Assembly: GCF_900604285.1 (NCBI RefSeq)
Contig: NZ_UWNY01000001.1
Coordinates: 124,001 to 188,000, forward strand
Direction of reading: 5' to 3'
DNA: 64,000 bases
Origin: Varibaculum vaginae
GTDB taxonomy: Bacteria > Actinomycetota > Actinomycetes > Actinomycetales > Actinomycetaceae
Part shown: positions 16,991-26,800 of the stretch, in pieces
How the letters are laid out: each line of letters starts with the position of its first letter
Position numbering within the stretch: the first letter of the stretch is position 1
Position numbers and translations under genes: made by a program
The notes under the pieces: model-generated
What the model saw: the letters and a program-made list of their open reading frames with translations, nothing else
Database searches by the model: none
Told to the model about the DNA's origin: nothing

Positions 16991-17380
16991 TTACTTAAGG
17001 GTAACAGTGGCGCCCGCGCCTTCCAGATCAGCCTTGGCCTTTTCGGCGTCTTCCTTGGAAGCACCCTCCAGAACGGTGGTGGGAGCGGAGTCAACCTTTT
17101 CCTTGGCTTCTTTCAGGGCCAGTCCGGGCTGCAGCGCGCGCAGAGCCTTGATTACGGCGATCTTCTTGTCGCCAGCGGCTTCGAGCACTACGTCGAACTC
17201 GGTCTTTTCTTCGGCTGCATCTTCGCCACCGGCGGCACCGGGGGCAGCAACGGCGACAGCGGCAGGAGCCGCGGCCTCTACGTCGAAGACGTCCTCGAAT
17301 TCTTTAACGAACTCGGACAGTTCCAACAGAGTCATTTCTTTGAAAGCATCAATTAGCTCTTCTTTGCTGAGCTTAGCCAT
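16991..17380 (-). CDS. rplL: 50S ribosomal protein L7/L12
   Basis: A 129-residue stalk protein that recruits translation GTPases. The N-terminal dimerisation domain ([27 protein letters not shown]) joins through the Ala/Gly/Val-rich hinge (about 35-55) to the C-terminal domain with [18 protein letters not shown] and [15 protein letters not shown] motifs. Length is normal for an actinobacterial L7/L12. It lies 66 bp after rplJ, as in nearly all bacteria, and ends at a strong terminator. Confidence 0.97.
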   Translation of the reverse strand: MAKLSKEELIDAFKEMTLLELSEFVKEFEDVFDVEAAAPAAVAVAAPGAAGGEDAAEEKTEFDVVLEAAGDKKIAVIKALRALQPGLALKEAKEKVDSAPTTVLEGASKEDAEKAKADLEGAGATVTLK

Positions 17381-17446
17381 ATTGGCATTCCTTCCTATTT
17401 TTGCCCACGCGAGGCAGATTTTTTCTTGTCGATCTATGCGGCCTTA

Positions 17447-17968
17447 CTAAGCCGCTTTTTCCTGCTTTTCGCGCAGGGCGTCCACGGTGCGAACCGCCTT
17501 GGAGGCGGGCGCCTTGAACATAAAGGCAGCCTGTACCAGTTTGCCTTGCATTGCACCAGCCAGTTTGGCCAGCGTAGTTTCGCGATTATCCAGTTCAGCG
17601 AGTTTCTTGACTTCATCTGCAGACAAGAACTTACCGTCGAGGACACCGCCTCTAATAACCAACTGCTCGTTTTCCTTGGCGAAGTCGCGCAGCACTTTAG
17701 CCGCATCCACGGCCTCTCCGGTTACGAACGCGATTGCGGTCGGACCGGTTAGCTCCTCGTCCAGGAAGTCAATTCCCTGGTTCTTGGCGGCAATCCTAGC
17801 CAGCGTGTTCTTCGTGACGGAATAAGTAGCCGTTCCTGCCAGGCTCTTGCGCAGCTCAGTCATCTGAGCCACGGTCAACCCGCGGTATTCGGTGAGCAGC
17901 AGGGCCGATGCCGAGCTGATTTTTTCTTCCAGCTGAGCGATCATGGCTTGCTTATCAGCTTTCGCCAT
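17447..17968 (-). CDS. rplJ: 50S ribosomal protein L10
   Basis: A 173-residue protein that anchors L7/L12 dimers to 23S rRNA. It contains LLTEYRGLTVAQMTELRKSL (RNA-binding part) and a C-terminal helix ending VRTVDALREKQEKAA that binds L12. ATG 17968 is chosen because GGAGG sits 6 bases upstream and the protein then starts MAKADKQAMIAQLEEKI; the upstream in-frame Met lies inside the leader hairpin. It heads the rplJ-rplL operon and is probably autoregulated through its leader. rplK/rplA are not adjacent here. Confidence 0.96.
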   Translation of the reverse strand: MAKADKQAMIAQLEEKISSASALLLTEYRGLTVAQMTELRKSLAGTATYSVTKNTLARIAAKNQGIDFLDEELTGPTAIAFVTGEAVDAAKVLRDFAKENEQLVIRGGVLDGKFLSADEVKKLAELDNRETTLAKLAGAMQGKLVQAAFMFKAPASKAVRTVDALREKQEKAA

Positions 17969-18150
17969 TAGGCCCTCCTTCCATTTATCCGTGCCGGGGG
18001 CCAGAACAAGAAAACCCCGTGCAGATTGCACGGGGCGAAAATAAACCTATCGATCTTAGCTGCTGTCTTCCCCAGGGGAAGGACATCCTCTTTTGCGAGG
18101 ACTCGCAACCATTTTCGATACGTTACGCATCGTTCAACCTACACAGGCTT
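17969..18150 (-). promoter_or_regulatory. Structured rplJ leader with attenuator-like hairpin (L10 leader candidate)
   Basis: Upstream of rplJ on the minus strand, hairpin CCCCGTGC-AATCT-GCACGGGG (18015-18035) is followed by TTTTCTTGTT, like an intrinsic terminator, 46 bp before the ATG. Further upstream are CCTCG-CAAAAG-AGG and CCTTCCCCTGGGGAAG elements. L10-L12 complexes are known to bind such leaders in many bacteria; the match here is by position and layout, not by covariance search. Confidence 0.5.
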
Positions 18151-18282
18151 CCGATCTGGAACTTAAACCCACTGGTGTGGGCACCGGCGATCTTGGGCAA
18201 TAGCCAATTTAACAGCCCGTTTATCTACTGGTCAAAGCAGAAGGGCAGGATAGGCCTCTTTTGTGGGTTATTTAATAAAAGC

Positions 18283-18317
18283 GGGGTGCCGTTCGGGATC
18301 ATCCCGAACGGCACCCC
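18283..18317 (-). terminator. Orphan hairpin terminator
   Basis: A perfect 16-bp GC-rich stem (18283-18298 with 18302-18317) and 3-base loop. On the minus strand it is followed by GCTTTTATTAAAT, so it should end a transcript coming from beyond 18317, where no annotated gene lies. Confidence 0.7.
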
Positions 18318-18887
18318 ACCTATCATTTGTTAGCGCCTATTGACTAGCGATTCTCTATTTTTCAAATCGCTAGCGCCTAGTCTGCACTGTTCTCGGAATC
18401 TCTCCCCACTAGCACGTCCTCACAACGCTACCTACCGCCTAGACAATAGCGACGAGGACATAGACCAACACAAAAGCGGTCTGGGAAAAGTGCAAACCAG
18501 AAAACTGCAGAACACTCAGCTTGACTCGCAACTGTTGAGGGTTGAGTTCAGAGTTCATTTGAATATTTCCAGTATTGCACCCTCAGCACCACCCACCCCG
18601 GATTCCCGTCCGGCCACACCCCGATCACTACCACCCTCAGCTACATGCCAGAACGGTTACCTCACCCCCTTACCTAAGAACTGTGCCCTACATCACAACC
18701 AGCCTTCCACGGCCTAGGATAAAAGACCTATGGCTAAAATATGGGCTAAACCAAATTTTTTCTCTTGCATCAAGACTTTAGTGGTTGTAGCCTACTTTCA
18801 CACTTCGCTGGGAAGATAAAATTTTATTTTCCCCCTAGTTATTTAGTCCCACGTTCTAGCAAAATGATCCAAAGCAGGAGTTCCGCT
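18318..18887. other. 570-bp stretch without a recognised gene
   Basis: Holds an inverted repeat CTAGCGATT (18344-18352) / AATCGCTAG (18365-18373), a direct repeat CACCCTCAGC (about 18579 and 18632), the small ORF above, and presumably the symporter promoter. The base composition is C-rich and low in complexity around 18580-18680. A 125-codon plus-strand ORF here is proline/serine-rich without a ribosome site and is not credible. Confidence 0.4.
18439..18558 (-). CDS. Possible 39-residue membrane peptide
   Basis: A short ORF (ATG 18556-18558, stop 18439-18441) coding for a polar N-terminus and a hydrophobic C-terminal end, TAFVLVYVLVAIV. GGAA lies ~8 bases before the ATG. It sits upstream of the orphan minus-strand terminator, which would close its transcript. 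Evidence is thin: short length, no homology known to me, and the hydrophobic run may be chance. Confidence 0.2.
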   Translation of the reverse strand: MNSELNPQQLRVKLSVLQFSGLHFSQTAFVLVYVLVAIV

Positions 18888-20399
18888 ATGACTATACTCA
18901 AACGCAAAAAGAACAAAGATACAGAAGTTAGGGAATCTAGTCTCGAGGTTACTGAGTTAACTGCAAGCACACCTTACGTACCGGAAAGTAAAAAGCCCAA
19001 GAAAGATAACACTCACTGGCTCTATATCGCCGTCATCATCGCGGTAGTCGCCGGGATCATTTTCGGAATAGCCGCCCCCGATGTGGCCAAGGAATTCAAG
19101 GTCGTCGGAACCACCTTCGTCCGGCTCATCACCATGATGATCGTACCGGTCATTTTTTGTACGATCGTGCTCGGGATTGGCTCGGTTCGCGCCGCTGCCT
19201 CGGTAGGTAAAGCCGGCGGAATCGCCCTCGCCTACTTCATGACAATGTCAACTTTTGCTTTAGGTATCGGTTTGGTCGTGGGAAATCTAATCCAGCCTGG
19301 CAGCGACCTAAACATTGAGGCTACCAAGGGGGCAGCCGCCCAGTTTACTTCCGGTAACAAGCAGGAAGCAGACGGTATCGTTGGCTTTATCCAATCCATT
19401 ATCCCCGACACTTTTTTCTCCTCCCTAACCTCCGGCTCGGTGCTCCAAACCCTGTTTATCGCCCTATTGGTAGGATTCGCGGTACAAAGCCTCGGTAAAA
19501 CCGGGGATGGGATCCTGCGTGCTGTCGCTGCCATCCAAAAACTGGTGTTCAAGGTACTCTACATGGTTCTTTGGCTGGCTCCCATCGGCGCATTTGGCGC
19601 CATGGCGGGAGTGGTTGGCTCAACCGGCGCCAAAGCTGTGGGGCAAATGTTGCTTTTGATGGTAGCTTTCTATATCACCTGTATATTGTTCATCTGCGTG
19701 GTACTCGGTTCCATATTGGCAATATTTACTCGCTTCAACATCTTCAAACTTATGAAGTACCTCGCGAAAGAATACCTACTGATAGTAGCTACTTCTTCTT
19801 CGGAATCGGCTTTACCAAACCTAATGCGCAAAATGGAGCACTTGGGGATTCACAAGATCACGGTAGGGATCGTGGTTCCTACCGGCTACTCCTTCAACCT
19901 AGACGGAACCGCGATCTATCTGACCATGTCAGCTATCTTTATCTCCGATGCCATGAACAAGCCCATGGGATTGGGCGAGCAAATCGGTTTGCTGATCTTC
20001 ATGATGATTGCTTCAAAGGGCGCCGCCGGCGTTTCTGGAGCAGGGATCGCTACTTTAGCTGCCGGCTTACAGTCACACCGTCCGGAATTACTAGACGGAG
20101 TAGGAGTGATTGTCGGCATCGACCGCTTCATGTCAGAGGCCCGAGCTCTAACTAACTTCACCGGGAACGCAGGTGCCACCCTGCTGGTTGGCACCTGGAC
20201 ACATACTATTGATCGTCAGCGCGTTTACGATGTGCTAAACGGGAAACTGCCCTACAACCCCCAGGAGGATGACGTTGATATCGACCTCCGTAACCCCTCG
20301 GTAGAGGTCAGGGATCAGTTCCCGCATACCCCGCAACCCGATGTGGAGGCAATCGAGAATCTGACCCGAGAAGAACACGCTACAGCCAGTAAAGAATAA
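18888..20399 (+). CDS. Dicarboxylate/amino-acid:cation symporter (DAACS family)
   Basis: A 503-residue secondary transporter that imports glutamate/aspartate or C4-dicarboxylates with Na+ or H+. After a ~45-residue basic cytoplasmic start it has eight helices and two re-entrant loops. Diagnostic motifs: TSSSESALPNLMRKME (serine-rich hairpin 1), GYSFNLDGTAIYLTMSAIFI (helix 7), and GAAGVSGAGIATLA (hairpin 2), plus DRFMSEARALTNFTGNA near the end. ATG 18888 follows AGGAG with a 7-base gap; upstream in-frame starts lack a ribosome site. It is monocistronic, closed by a hairpin at 20490-20551. Substrate cannot be chosen between glutamate and succinate types. Confidence 0.92.
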   Translation: MTILKRKKNKDTEVRESSLEVTELTASTPYVPESKKPKKDNTHWLYIAVIIAVVAGIIFGIAAPDVAKEFKVVGTTFVRLITMMIVPVIFCTIVLGIGSVRAAASVGKAGGIALAYFMTMSTFALGIGLVVGNLIQPGSDLNIEATKGAAAQFTSGNKQEADGIVGFIQSIIPDTFFSSLTSGSVLQTLFIALLVGFAVQSLGKTGDGILRAVAAIQKLVFKVLYMVLWLAPIGAFGAMAGVVGSTGAKAVGQMLLLMVAFYITCILFICVVLGSILAIFTRFNIFKLMKYLAKEYLLIVATSSSESALPNLMRKMEHLGIHKITVGIVVPTGYSFNLDGTAIYLTMSAIFISDAMNKPMGLGEQIGLLIFMMIASKGAAGVSGAGIATLAAGLQSHRPELLDGVGVIVGIDRFMSEARALTNFTGNAGATLLVGTWTHTIDRQRVYDVLNGKLPYNPQEDDVDIDLRNPSVEVRDQFPHTPQPDVEAIENLTREEHATASKE

Positions 20400-20489
20400 T
20401 AAAAGTCAAGAATCAGGGTTCACCGCCACTGCTGCAGCAGAAGTTTCCCCGGCTGCAAGTCATCTTTTAAGCGGTGAGATCCCCTATAG

Positions 20490-20551
20490 CTCTCAGCTAG
20501 GCACTTAAGAGTAAACTCTTTTAAGTTTCAGCTTAGGTGCCTAGCTGAGAG
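20490..20551 (+). terminator. Terminator of the symporter gene with forked stem
   Basis: Perfect 15-bp outer stem (20490-20504 with 20537-20551) followed by TTTATTATTT. The interior contains a second, bulged hairpin ACTTAAGAG-TAAA-CTCTTTTAAGT. Confidence 0.8.
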
Positions 20552-20641
20552 TTTATTATTTAGAAAAATACGCAATTATGGATATAAACCCTGGTAAAAC
20601 CGAAGATATCAACCGCGTTACTGCCCGAAATCCTAGATCAG

Positions 20642-21253
20642 CTAGTCTTCTGAATCCGGGATAGCTTCAGTAACAGCACTCAATATTCCCGTAATAATTG
20701 CTATCCATATTGCTTGCTTGGTGTGCGCATAACGGCGACCTGCCTGGCGTCTTTTCTCTCCCCTAGAAAAGATCAGCTTTCCCACGAGGGACATTAGTGA
20801 AAGCATGAAGGAAACAAAAGTAAAGGCGACTGGTGCCGAGATGGTGTTGCCCCTATCTTCCTCTTCGATTTCAGTAATATTTTCCGAGTTGCAACCTCCA
20901 CAGAGATTTTCCTCCTCTGAAAACTCCCCCTGCTGACTATTTTCAGATTTGCCTGCTGCGGTATCCTGATGACACTCGCAAGCACCCCGGCGCCCCGCGC
21001 AACCCTCACTATCTGTATCCTGAAAATTGCTTTGTAAATAGGGAATAACGTCCGTAATCAATCCCCAAGTTACTTCTCCGGCAAACAACAGTACTTTTAT
21101 GCCACTGCGCGATTTACGCGAGTGCAGGTAATCAGGCAACGCATACCAGGAAAACGTGCTCAAAGTATTAAACGTCCCGCTCCACAAAGCGCGTTTTACA
21201 GTTGATTGTTCCCGGTAACCCTGTTGTAATTTTGCAAGCACTGATTTGCTCAC
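20642..21253 (-). CDS. Uncharacterised membrane protein with a cysteine-rich loop
   Basis: A 203-residue protein (GTG start, preceded by AAGGGG) with no domain I recognise. The first ~75 residues hold amphipathic and weakly hydrophobic segments (GIKVLLFAGEVTWGLITDVIPYL). A polar, acidic loop (~80-135) carries six cysteines: GCAGRRGACEC and ENLCGGCN. A clear membrane helix follows (VAFTFVSFMLSLMSLVGKLIF), then a basic stretch (SRGEKRRQAGRRYAHTK), then a second helix (IWIAIITGILSAVTEAIP). The paired CxxC/CxC cysteines suggest metal binding or disulfides, which is inference. It stands alone between a terminator and a convergent-free gap. Confidence 0.65.
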   Translation of the reverse strand: MSKSVLAKLQQGYREQSTVKRALWSGTFNTLSTFSWYALPDYLHSRKSRSGIKVLLFAGEVTWGLITDVIPYLQSNFQDTDSEGCAGRRGACECHQDTAAGKSENSQQGEFSEEENLCGGCNSENITEIEEEDRGNTISAPVAFTFVSFMLSLMSLVGKLIFSRGEKRRQAGRRYAHTKQAIWIAIITGILSAVTEAIPDSED

Positions 21254-21343
21254 CGCAGCCCCTTTACATCCTTTTACCCGTACGTATGCTGATAATTTAC
21301 CAAAATAGAATAATGATTAGAGGTGAGACCCACTAACTAAAAG

Positions 21344-22495
21344 CTAGGGACAGATGGCGCAGGCCGCAGTATCACCAATATCGGCAACCGAGCGAGCCTG
21401 CCCAGGCAACGCTTGGGCAAGCCAACGGTGAATGCCGAACCACACTTCTTGGCGCACATCCGGGAAAGACAAGAATAGGTCATGTTTTCCTGGATAACGT
21501 TCCATAGTTACCCGCCGGGAAAGCCGCCAAGCATTCGCACACATAGTTTGCACGTTCAGCACCGAATCAGTAAACATCATTTCCCGCTTGCGTTTCCCGG
21601 TGGATGAAGCGGTAGAAGTCAGAAAGTAGGTGGGAACCTGGGTGGGCTCCCCCGCCAAAAGATTCTTTTGCGCAATTGTTATCGCGCGTACCCAGCCAAA
21701 ACGCACCAGCGCATCCGGGGAACCTTTCCACTGAGAAACCAGGGGCCAACCCTGCAATGAAGGATCTCGTACCCAGGGTTCCAGGCGTTTAGGCAAAGTG
21801 CCATCAATCGTGGGATCCCAACCCATCAGAGAATCCACATAAGCGGAATCCGCCGACTGCAACGGTATCTCTTTCTTAGCTGCGCGCCGTGAAAAAATTT
21901 CCGCGAGGGCGCGGACTCCAAAACGCTGAGAAGTCCCCCCCGCCATTTCAATCCAGGGAGAATCAAGCAGCAGTCCCCCCACCCGTTCTGGGTGACGATT
22001 AGCCCAATAGGCGGCAGTTAGCCCGCCGGTAGAATGCCCGGCCAATACCAGCGGCAAACCGGGATGTTCTGCACCAATAATCTCTAGAGCAGCAAAAATA
22101 TCCAGGTCATAAGAAAGGAGATCATCAGTCCAGCCAAGAGTCTGCCATTTTCGCAGCGAACGCCCGTATTTACAGAGGTCAATTGCATAAAAGGCACCAC
22201 CGGCTAGGGAAATATGACGCGCCAGTTCCCGTTGGAAGAAATAATCATTCCATCCATGAATGAACAGGCAGGTGAAAGTAGTTTCATCGGGGGTGCCAGA
22301 AATTGCCCAAGGATCTTCAGAAGGCAGGTGTCGTATCAAAGTGGCGCACAGTTCTCCCTCTTCATCGCGTGGTAACTCCACGGTGCGCGTCTGAAATCCT
22401 TTGCCAAGAATATCCGGTACCCACCGCCCTACCGGCGCTGGTGTGGCTGGTGGCTGCGTTGGCAAAGAGGCAGCCGACGATCTTCCTTTCCCCAT
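21344..22495 (-). CDS. Alpha/beta-hydrolase (serine hydrolase, monoglyceride-lipase-like)
   Basis: A 383-residue hydrolase of unknown substrate. The oxyanion region reads CLFIHGWNDY, the nucleophile elbow is AGHSTGGL with Ser155, and a terminal His lies in YPGKHDLFLSF; an Asp is expected in the strand around LTSTASS-MFTDSVLN. Together these resemble lysophospholipase/monoacylglycerol-lipase types. No signal peptide, so it is probably cytoplasmic. ATG 22495 follows GAGGA and begins MGKGRSSAASLP; longer in-frame starts lie inside the upstream gene. It begins 10 bp after the preceding ORF ends, so the two form an operon. Confidence 0.85.
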   Translation of the reverse strand: MGKGRSSAASLPTQPPATPAPVGRWVPDILGKGFQTRTVELPRDEEGELCATLIRHLPSEDPWAISGTPDETTFTCLFIHGWNDYFFQRELARHISLAGGAFYAIDLCKYGRSLRKWQTLGWTDDLLSYDLDIFAALEIIGAEHPGLPLVLAGHSTGGLTAAYWANRHPERVGGLLLDSPWIEMAGGTSQRFGVRALAEIFSRRAAKKEIPLQSADSAYVDSLMGWDPTIDGTLPKRLEPWVRDPSLQGWPLVSQWKGSPDALVRFGWVRAITIAQKNLLAGEPTQVPTYFLTSTASSTGKRKREMMFTDSVLNVQTMCANAWRLSRRVTMERYPGKHDLFLSFPDVRQEVWFGIHRWLAQALPGQARSVADIGDTAACAICP

Positions 22496-22505
22496 TTTCT
22501 TTCCT

Positions 22506-23753
22506 CTATTGACCGTGTTTTCCCTGGCGCATCCCGTTATTGCGTTCAATTTCGGCATTTACTTCCGCAATAGCTTCTGCTAAAGTCGGCCCCTCCAGAT
22601 TCCCAATCCGGAAGGCTTCCCAACCATCAACCTGGCTATTGCCCCCCACCTGTTCGAATGCAACTTGCACCTGATCGGTGAACTGCCCGTCACCGGGGTC
22701 AATCACGCCCTCCTGTTTGAGCAGCGCTTCGCAGATTCGCCCCCGCTCGTCTGACCACAGCAGCACTGCGTCTTGCCCGACCAGGGTAGAAATAGATCGC
22801 AGCCCCTCGGGATTTTTTTGCAGCAGTTGCGGGATAGCTACTGACTCCGAATCCTCAGCCGTAGCAGCGCCTTTACCGGGGGCTTCTTCGCTTTCAGCTT
22901 CACCCTCGCTCAAAGCGGCTTCCCCTTCTGATATCGCTTCGCCCTCGAGGCTTTCTCCCTGATTTTCATTATCCTCTTCCCCTGTCGGGAGCGGGGATTC
23001 TTCCTCTTGAGCTGCCGCTACTGCCTCGCTTTCTGCGGATGACCCCTCTGGATACTCGGGCGGAGTGGGAGGAGTGGGAGGAACCAGCGCAATCTCAGGT
23101 TCTTCCGAGGAGGAAACTTCCTCGTCAACATGCCAAGAAATCTGGGGAGTCGGGGCGCGATGCCCCCCAATCTGCGGACGCACACAGCTCATCGAGGTGG
23201 AGCTGAGCTGGGCAACCTCCAGGAAGCGGCGCCCATTAGACATCTGGCGTGAAGAAACTTGGTGAATCTCCAGGCCAGAAGCAAACAACACTCCCAGAGC
23301 GGAATAGCAGGACTGATCAATTTCCCCCACTACCAGAATTAACCGGGGACCAGGTTGAGTGGTAGGCGGCATCGCCTCTCGGAACTCTGCCCAACCAGTT
23401 TGGAAAGCTTGTACTCCGCCCGGGTATTGCGCGGCTAAATCCATCCATCCTTGCCCAGAGACTTGCCCCAAGCGAGACATCGCGGCCACTAGGCTGACCG
23501 GATCCAGACGGGAAAGAACCTCCACCGAAACCACCTGGCCAGAAGCATCTAACGCAGTCAAAGAGTGCGGACCGGCAGTGGTTTCTTCCTGCTCAACAGT
23601 GCCTGCCCAAGCAACGGGGAAGAGAGGCCGGTCAATAACCTCTAGCACCTGTGAGCGAATTGACTCCAGCACATCTGTTTCCAGGCCATGCCCCACCGGG
23701 GTCCCAAATTGTGCCGGTATGAGACGACCAGATTCCAGTTCAAAAAGTGCCAT
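22506..23753 (-). CDS. Uncharacterised protein with acidic linker and RAMA-like C-terminus
   Basis: A 415-residue soluble protein. Residues ~1-195 form an alpha/beta domain with LILVVGEIDQSCYSALGVLF and SNGRRFLEVAQL, faintly like a nuclease or DUF91-type fold. Residues ~200-305 are a highly acidic Glu/Ser/Pro linker. The C-terminal ~95 residues (VGQDAVLLWSDERGRICEALL, ending NSQVDGWEAFRIGNLEG) resemble the RAMA module found with restriction-modification proteins. These matches are weak and are mine by eye. Upstream partner of the alpha/beta-hydrolase in a two-gene operon. Function unknown. Confidence 0.65.
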   Translation of the reverse strand: MALFELESGRLIPAQFGTPVGHGLETDVLESIRSQVLEVIDRPLFPVAWAGTVEQEETTAGPHSLTALDASGQVVSVEVLSRLDPVSLVAAMSRLGQVSGQGWMDLAAQYPGGVQAFQTGWAEFREAMPPTTQPGPRLILVVGEIDQSCYSALGVLFASGLEIHQVSSRQMSNGRRFLEVAQLSSTSMSCVRPQIGGHRAPTPQISWHVDEEVSSSEEPEIALVPPTPPTPPEYPEGSSAESEAVAAAQEEESPLPTGEEDNENQGESLEGEAISEGEAALSEGEAESEEAPGKGAATAEDSESVAIPQLLQKNPEGLRSISTLVGQDAVLLWSDERGRICEALLKQEGVIDPGDGQFTDQVQVAFEQVGGNSQVDGWEAFRIGNLEGPTLAEAIAEVNAEIERNNGMRQGKHGQ

Positions 23754-23855
23754 CGATTCACCGTTCCCTGTTTTTTAAAGATTCTTCTCCTATTGTGTCA
23801 CGGATAACCCCAAAGACACCGGTTTTAGTGCCAGTGGCGATTTAAAGAATTATTT

Positions 23856-26800
23856 TTATGCAGGTATATCTGCCCCAGCCAGCAATTCCGCTAAATGCAC
23901 GCCTTGGCGTCCCGCCAAAGTTTCTGCCTGAGTGCGGCAAGAAAACCCATCCGCCAGGAAAATTGCCTCGGGATTATCTTTTAAAGCAGGGAGGAGGGCG
24001 CGTTCTGCTACCGCCAGCGACATTTGACGGTGGGCTGCCTCCATTCCAAAATTGCCAGCCATCCCACAGCACCCCTGCAGTTCCACCAGCTTAGCTCCAG
24101 TTTTTTCTAGTAGGGCACGATCCGCTTCCCATCCCATCACCGAATAATGGTGACAGTGAGGCTGCGCCACTACACTCACACCACTTAAATCAGGAAGTGG
24201 CAGGTCTGAGCAATTAGCGTTAATGAACTCCGCAAGCGTAAAAGTAGATTCGCTAACCATCAGAGCACGCGGATCTGATGGGAATAGTTCTAACAGATCA
24301 TCGCGAAGTACCGCGGTACAAGAGGGTTCAATCCCCACTATCGGAATTCCGTTAGCAGCCGGGGGTGCCAGGCGCGCAAGCAATTTCTCTAGATGCTGAC
24401 GTGCCCCTTTTAGCTGCCCGGTAGTTATCCAAGTCAACCCACAACAAGTATCTGGGGGCGCTAAAAACACCTGCCATCCTGCATCAGCGAGCAATTTAAT
24501 TGCGGCTTTCACTCCCCGTTGGTCTAATCCTCGGGAAAAAGAATCGGCCCAGATAACCACGGATTTCAACGCAGCATGTGCCACTTGACTGCTTTGCTTT
24601 TCCCTTTTACCGACAGCTTCTTTAGTAGACATCAATCCCGGCTTTACGCAATAACCTTGCCCCCAGGAGAGAATCTCTGATTCTTTTGGCCACAACAGAC
24701 GGTTCGGATATTGCTTCTCTAAAGAGCGGGTGGCGAAACGAGGAAGCGTACGAGCAGTATCCAAATGGAGCAGTTTAAGCATCGCCTGGGTGAGCGGACG
24801 GATCTGAGTAGCCAGATTCGCCAACTGCGCGGATCCCGGTAGCTTCGCCATTACCCGCAACCAACGCGGTAACCAGCCAAGTGCATAATGCGACAGAGGA
24901 CGAAGTCGACCCCGATAGCGTCGAAACAAAGTTTCACTTCGCCACTTCGCCATATCCACCCCGGCAGGACAGTCAGCAGAACAGGCCTTACATGCCAGAC
25001 ATAAATCCAGCACCCGCCATATCTCAGGGTCAGATAAATCACGAATCAAACCGCCATTGGTGGCTTCCTGCAGGATACGCGCCCTTCCGCGAGTAGCGTC
25101 CTGTTCACGTCCAGTTGCTAGGAATGACGGACACATAAATCCGCCGGCAGAACTGTTATCGGCGCGACATTTGCCGACCCCGGTGCAACGATGAAACGCG
25201 TCGGTTAGGCTGCCCGTGTCCTCGGAAAAAGCAAAACCGTTCGGTTGCGCATTAAGGGTACAGACCTGAGCGCGACGCACATTTTCTTCCACCCTATCGG
25301 GGCCTGCCGGGCCAGTCAGCACCCCGGGATTCATCAAATTGTCAGGATCAAATAACGCTTTTACCTGTGCAAATAAATCCACAGCTTCCGCGGAATACAT
25401 TTTGGGCAGCAGCTCAGATCGGGCACGCCCATCCCCGTGCTCCCCGGAAATCGAACCGCCATAATTTCCAACTAGCTGGGCAGCGGCGAATAGGAAGTCC
25501 CGCGATTTCCCTAGTCCCGCTGCGCTTCCTAGCGGCATATTTAGCCGCACATGCACGCATCCGTCCCCGAAATGTCCGTACAACAACCCATCCAAACCAA
25601 ATTGTTCGAGGAGTTTTTGGAAATCCCGCAGATAGGCCGCCAAATTTTCGGGTGGCACTGCCGCGTCCTCCCAACCTGGCCAGGCTTGATCCCCTTGGGG
25701 GGTACGTCCCCCAAGTCCCGCACCATCGGCACGAATCCTCCAGATAGCGGCAGCATCATCACCAGGCGGATAAATCATGACTGCATCTCCACTAGCCCCC
25801 GAGGCTGCCGCTAACTCCCGTGCCCGTTGCAAGGTTGCTTCTTCGTCGAGCCCCTCTCCGCCAACCTCGCATAGAAGCCAACCACTACCTTGAGGTAAAT
25901 CCGGTACTGCGCCCGGGCCTTTATGTTGGCGTACCACTTCCACCAGCCGGGCATCCATCCCTTCAACTGCCAGAGGTTTTAACGGAAGGATACGGGGAAC
26001 GGCAGCAGCAGCGGCAATCATATCCGGGAAACCCAGCGCCACCAGAACTGGAGCTTCAGGAAGGGGAACCAGTCGGACGGTTACCTGGGTAATTACTCCC
26101 AAAGTACCTTCGGTGCCGGAAAAGAAAGGAGCCAGGGCGGAGCCATTTTCAGGTAGCAAATGTTCTAAGGAATAACCAGAAACTTGTCGTCCAAAGCGAC
26201 CAAACTCGGTGCGGATAGTAGCTAGATTGGCAGCTACCAGGGATTTCAGCCCCGGTATTTGCTGGATTTGCTCAGCTGCCACAGACTCATCTTGTGTGAT
26301 TTCTGCTGAGTCTTTCGGGGTCTGCCCGGCAATAATCTCGCGTCCTATCCCGTCGATTAACCGCAACTCTAAAACATTATCTGAAGTGCGCCCATAGGCG
26401 GTAGCGTGCGGACCGCAAGCATTATTGCCAACCATACCCCCGATGGTGCAGCGAGAAGAGGTGGAAGGATCTGGCCCGAAACGCAATCCATAGGGAGCCA
26501 CCGCCTGTTGTAACTGGGCTTGTACCACCCCCGGTTCAACAATTGCATAGCGTTTTTCGGGATCAATTTTGATGATCTGATTAAGGTGACGAGAGTAATC
26601 GATTACCAGTCCGGGGCCAATAGAATTTCCCGCACACGAAGTACCCGCCCCGCGCGCTGTCACCGGCACCCGACATTCCCGGGCAGCCTGCAGCAATATC
26701 CGCAGATCATCCCGGTCTTTAGGGCAAGCAATAATCTTTGGAGGGATCCGGTAGTTCGAAGAATCGGTAGCATAGACGGCACGGTCGGCACGAGAATCTA

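Noticed and set aside
18340-18717. 125-codon plus-strand ORF before the symporter
   Set aside because: Low-complexity Pro/Ser/Thr sequence, no ribosome site, crosses an inverted repeat; reads as non-coding.
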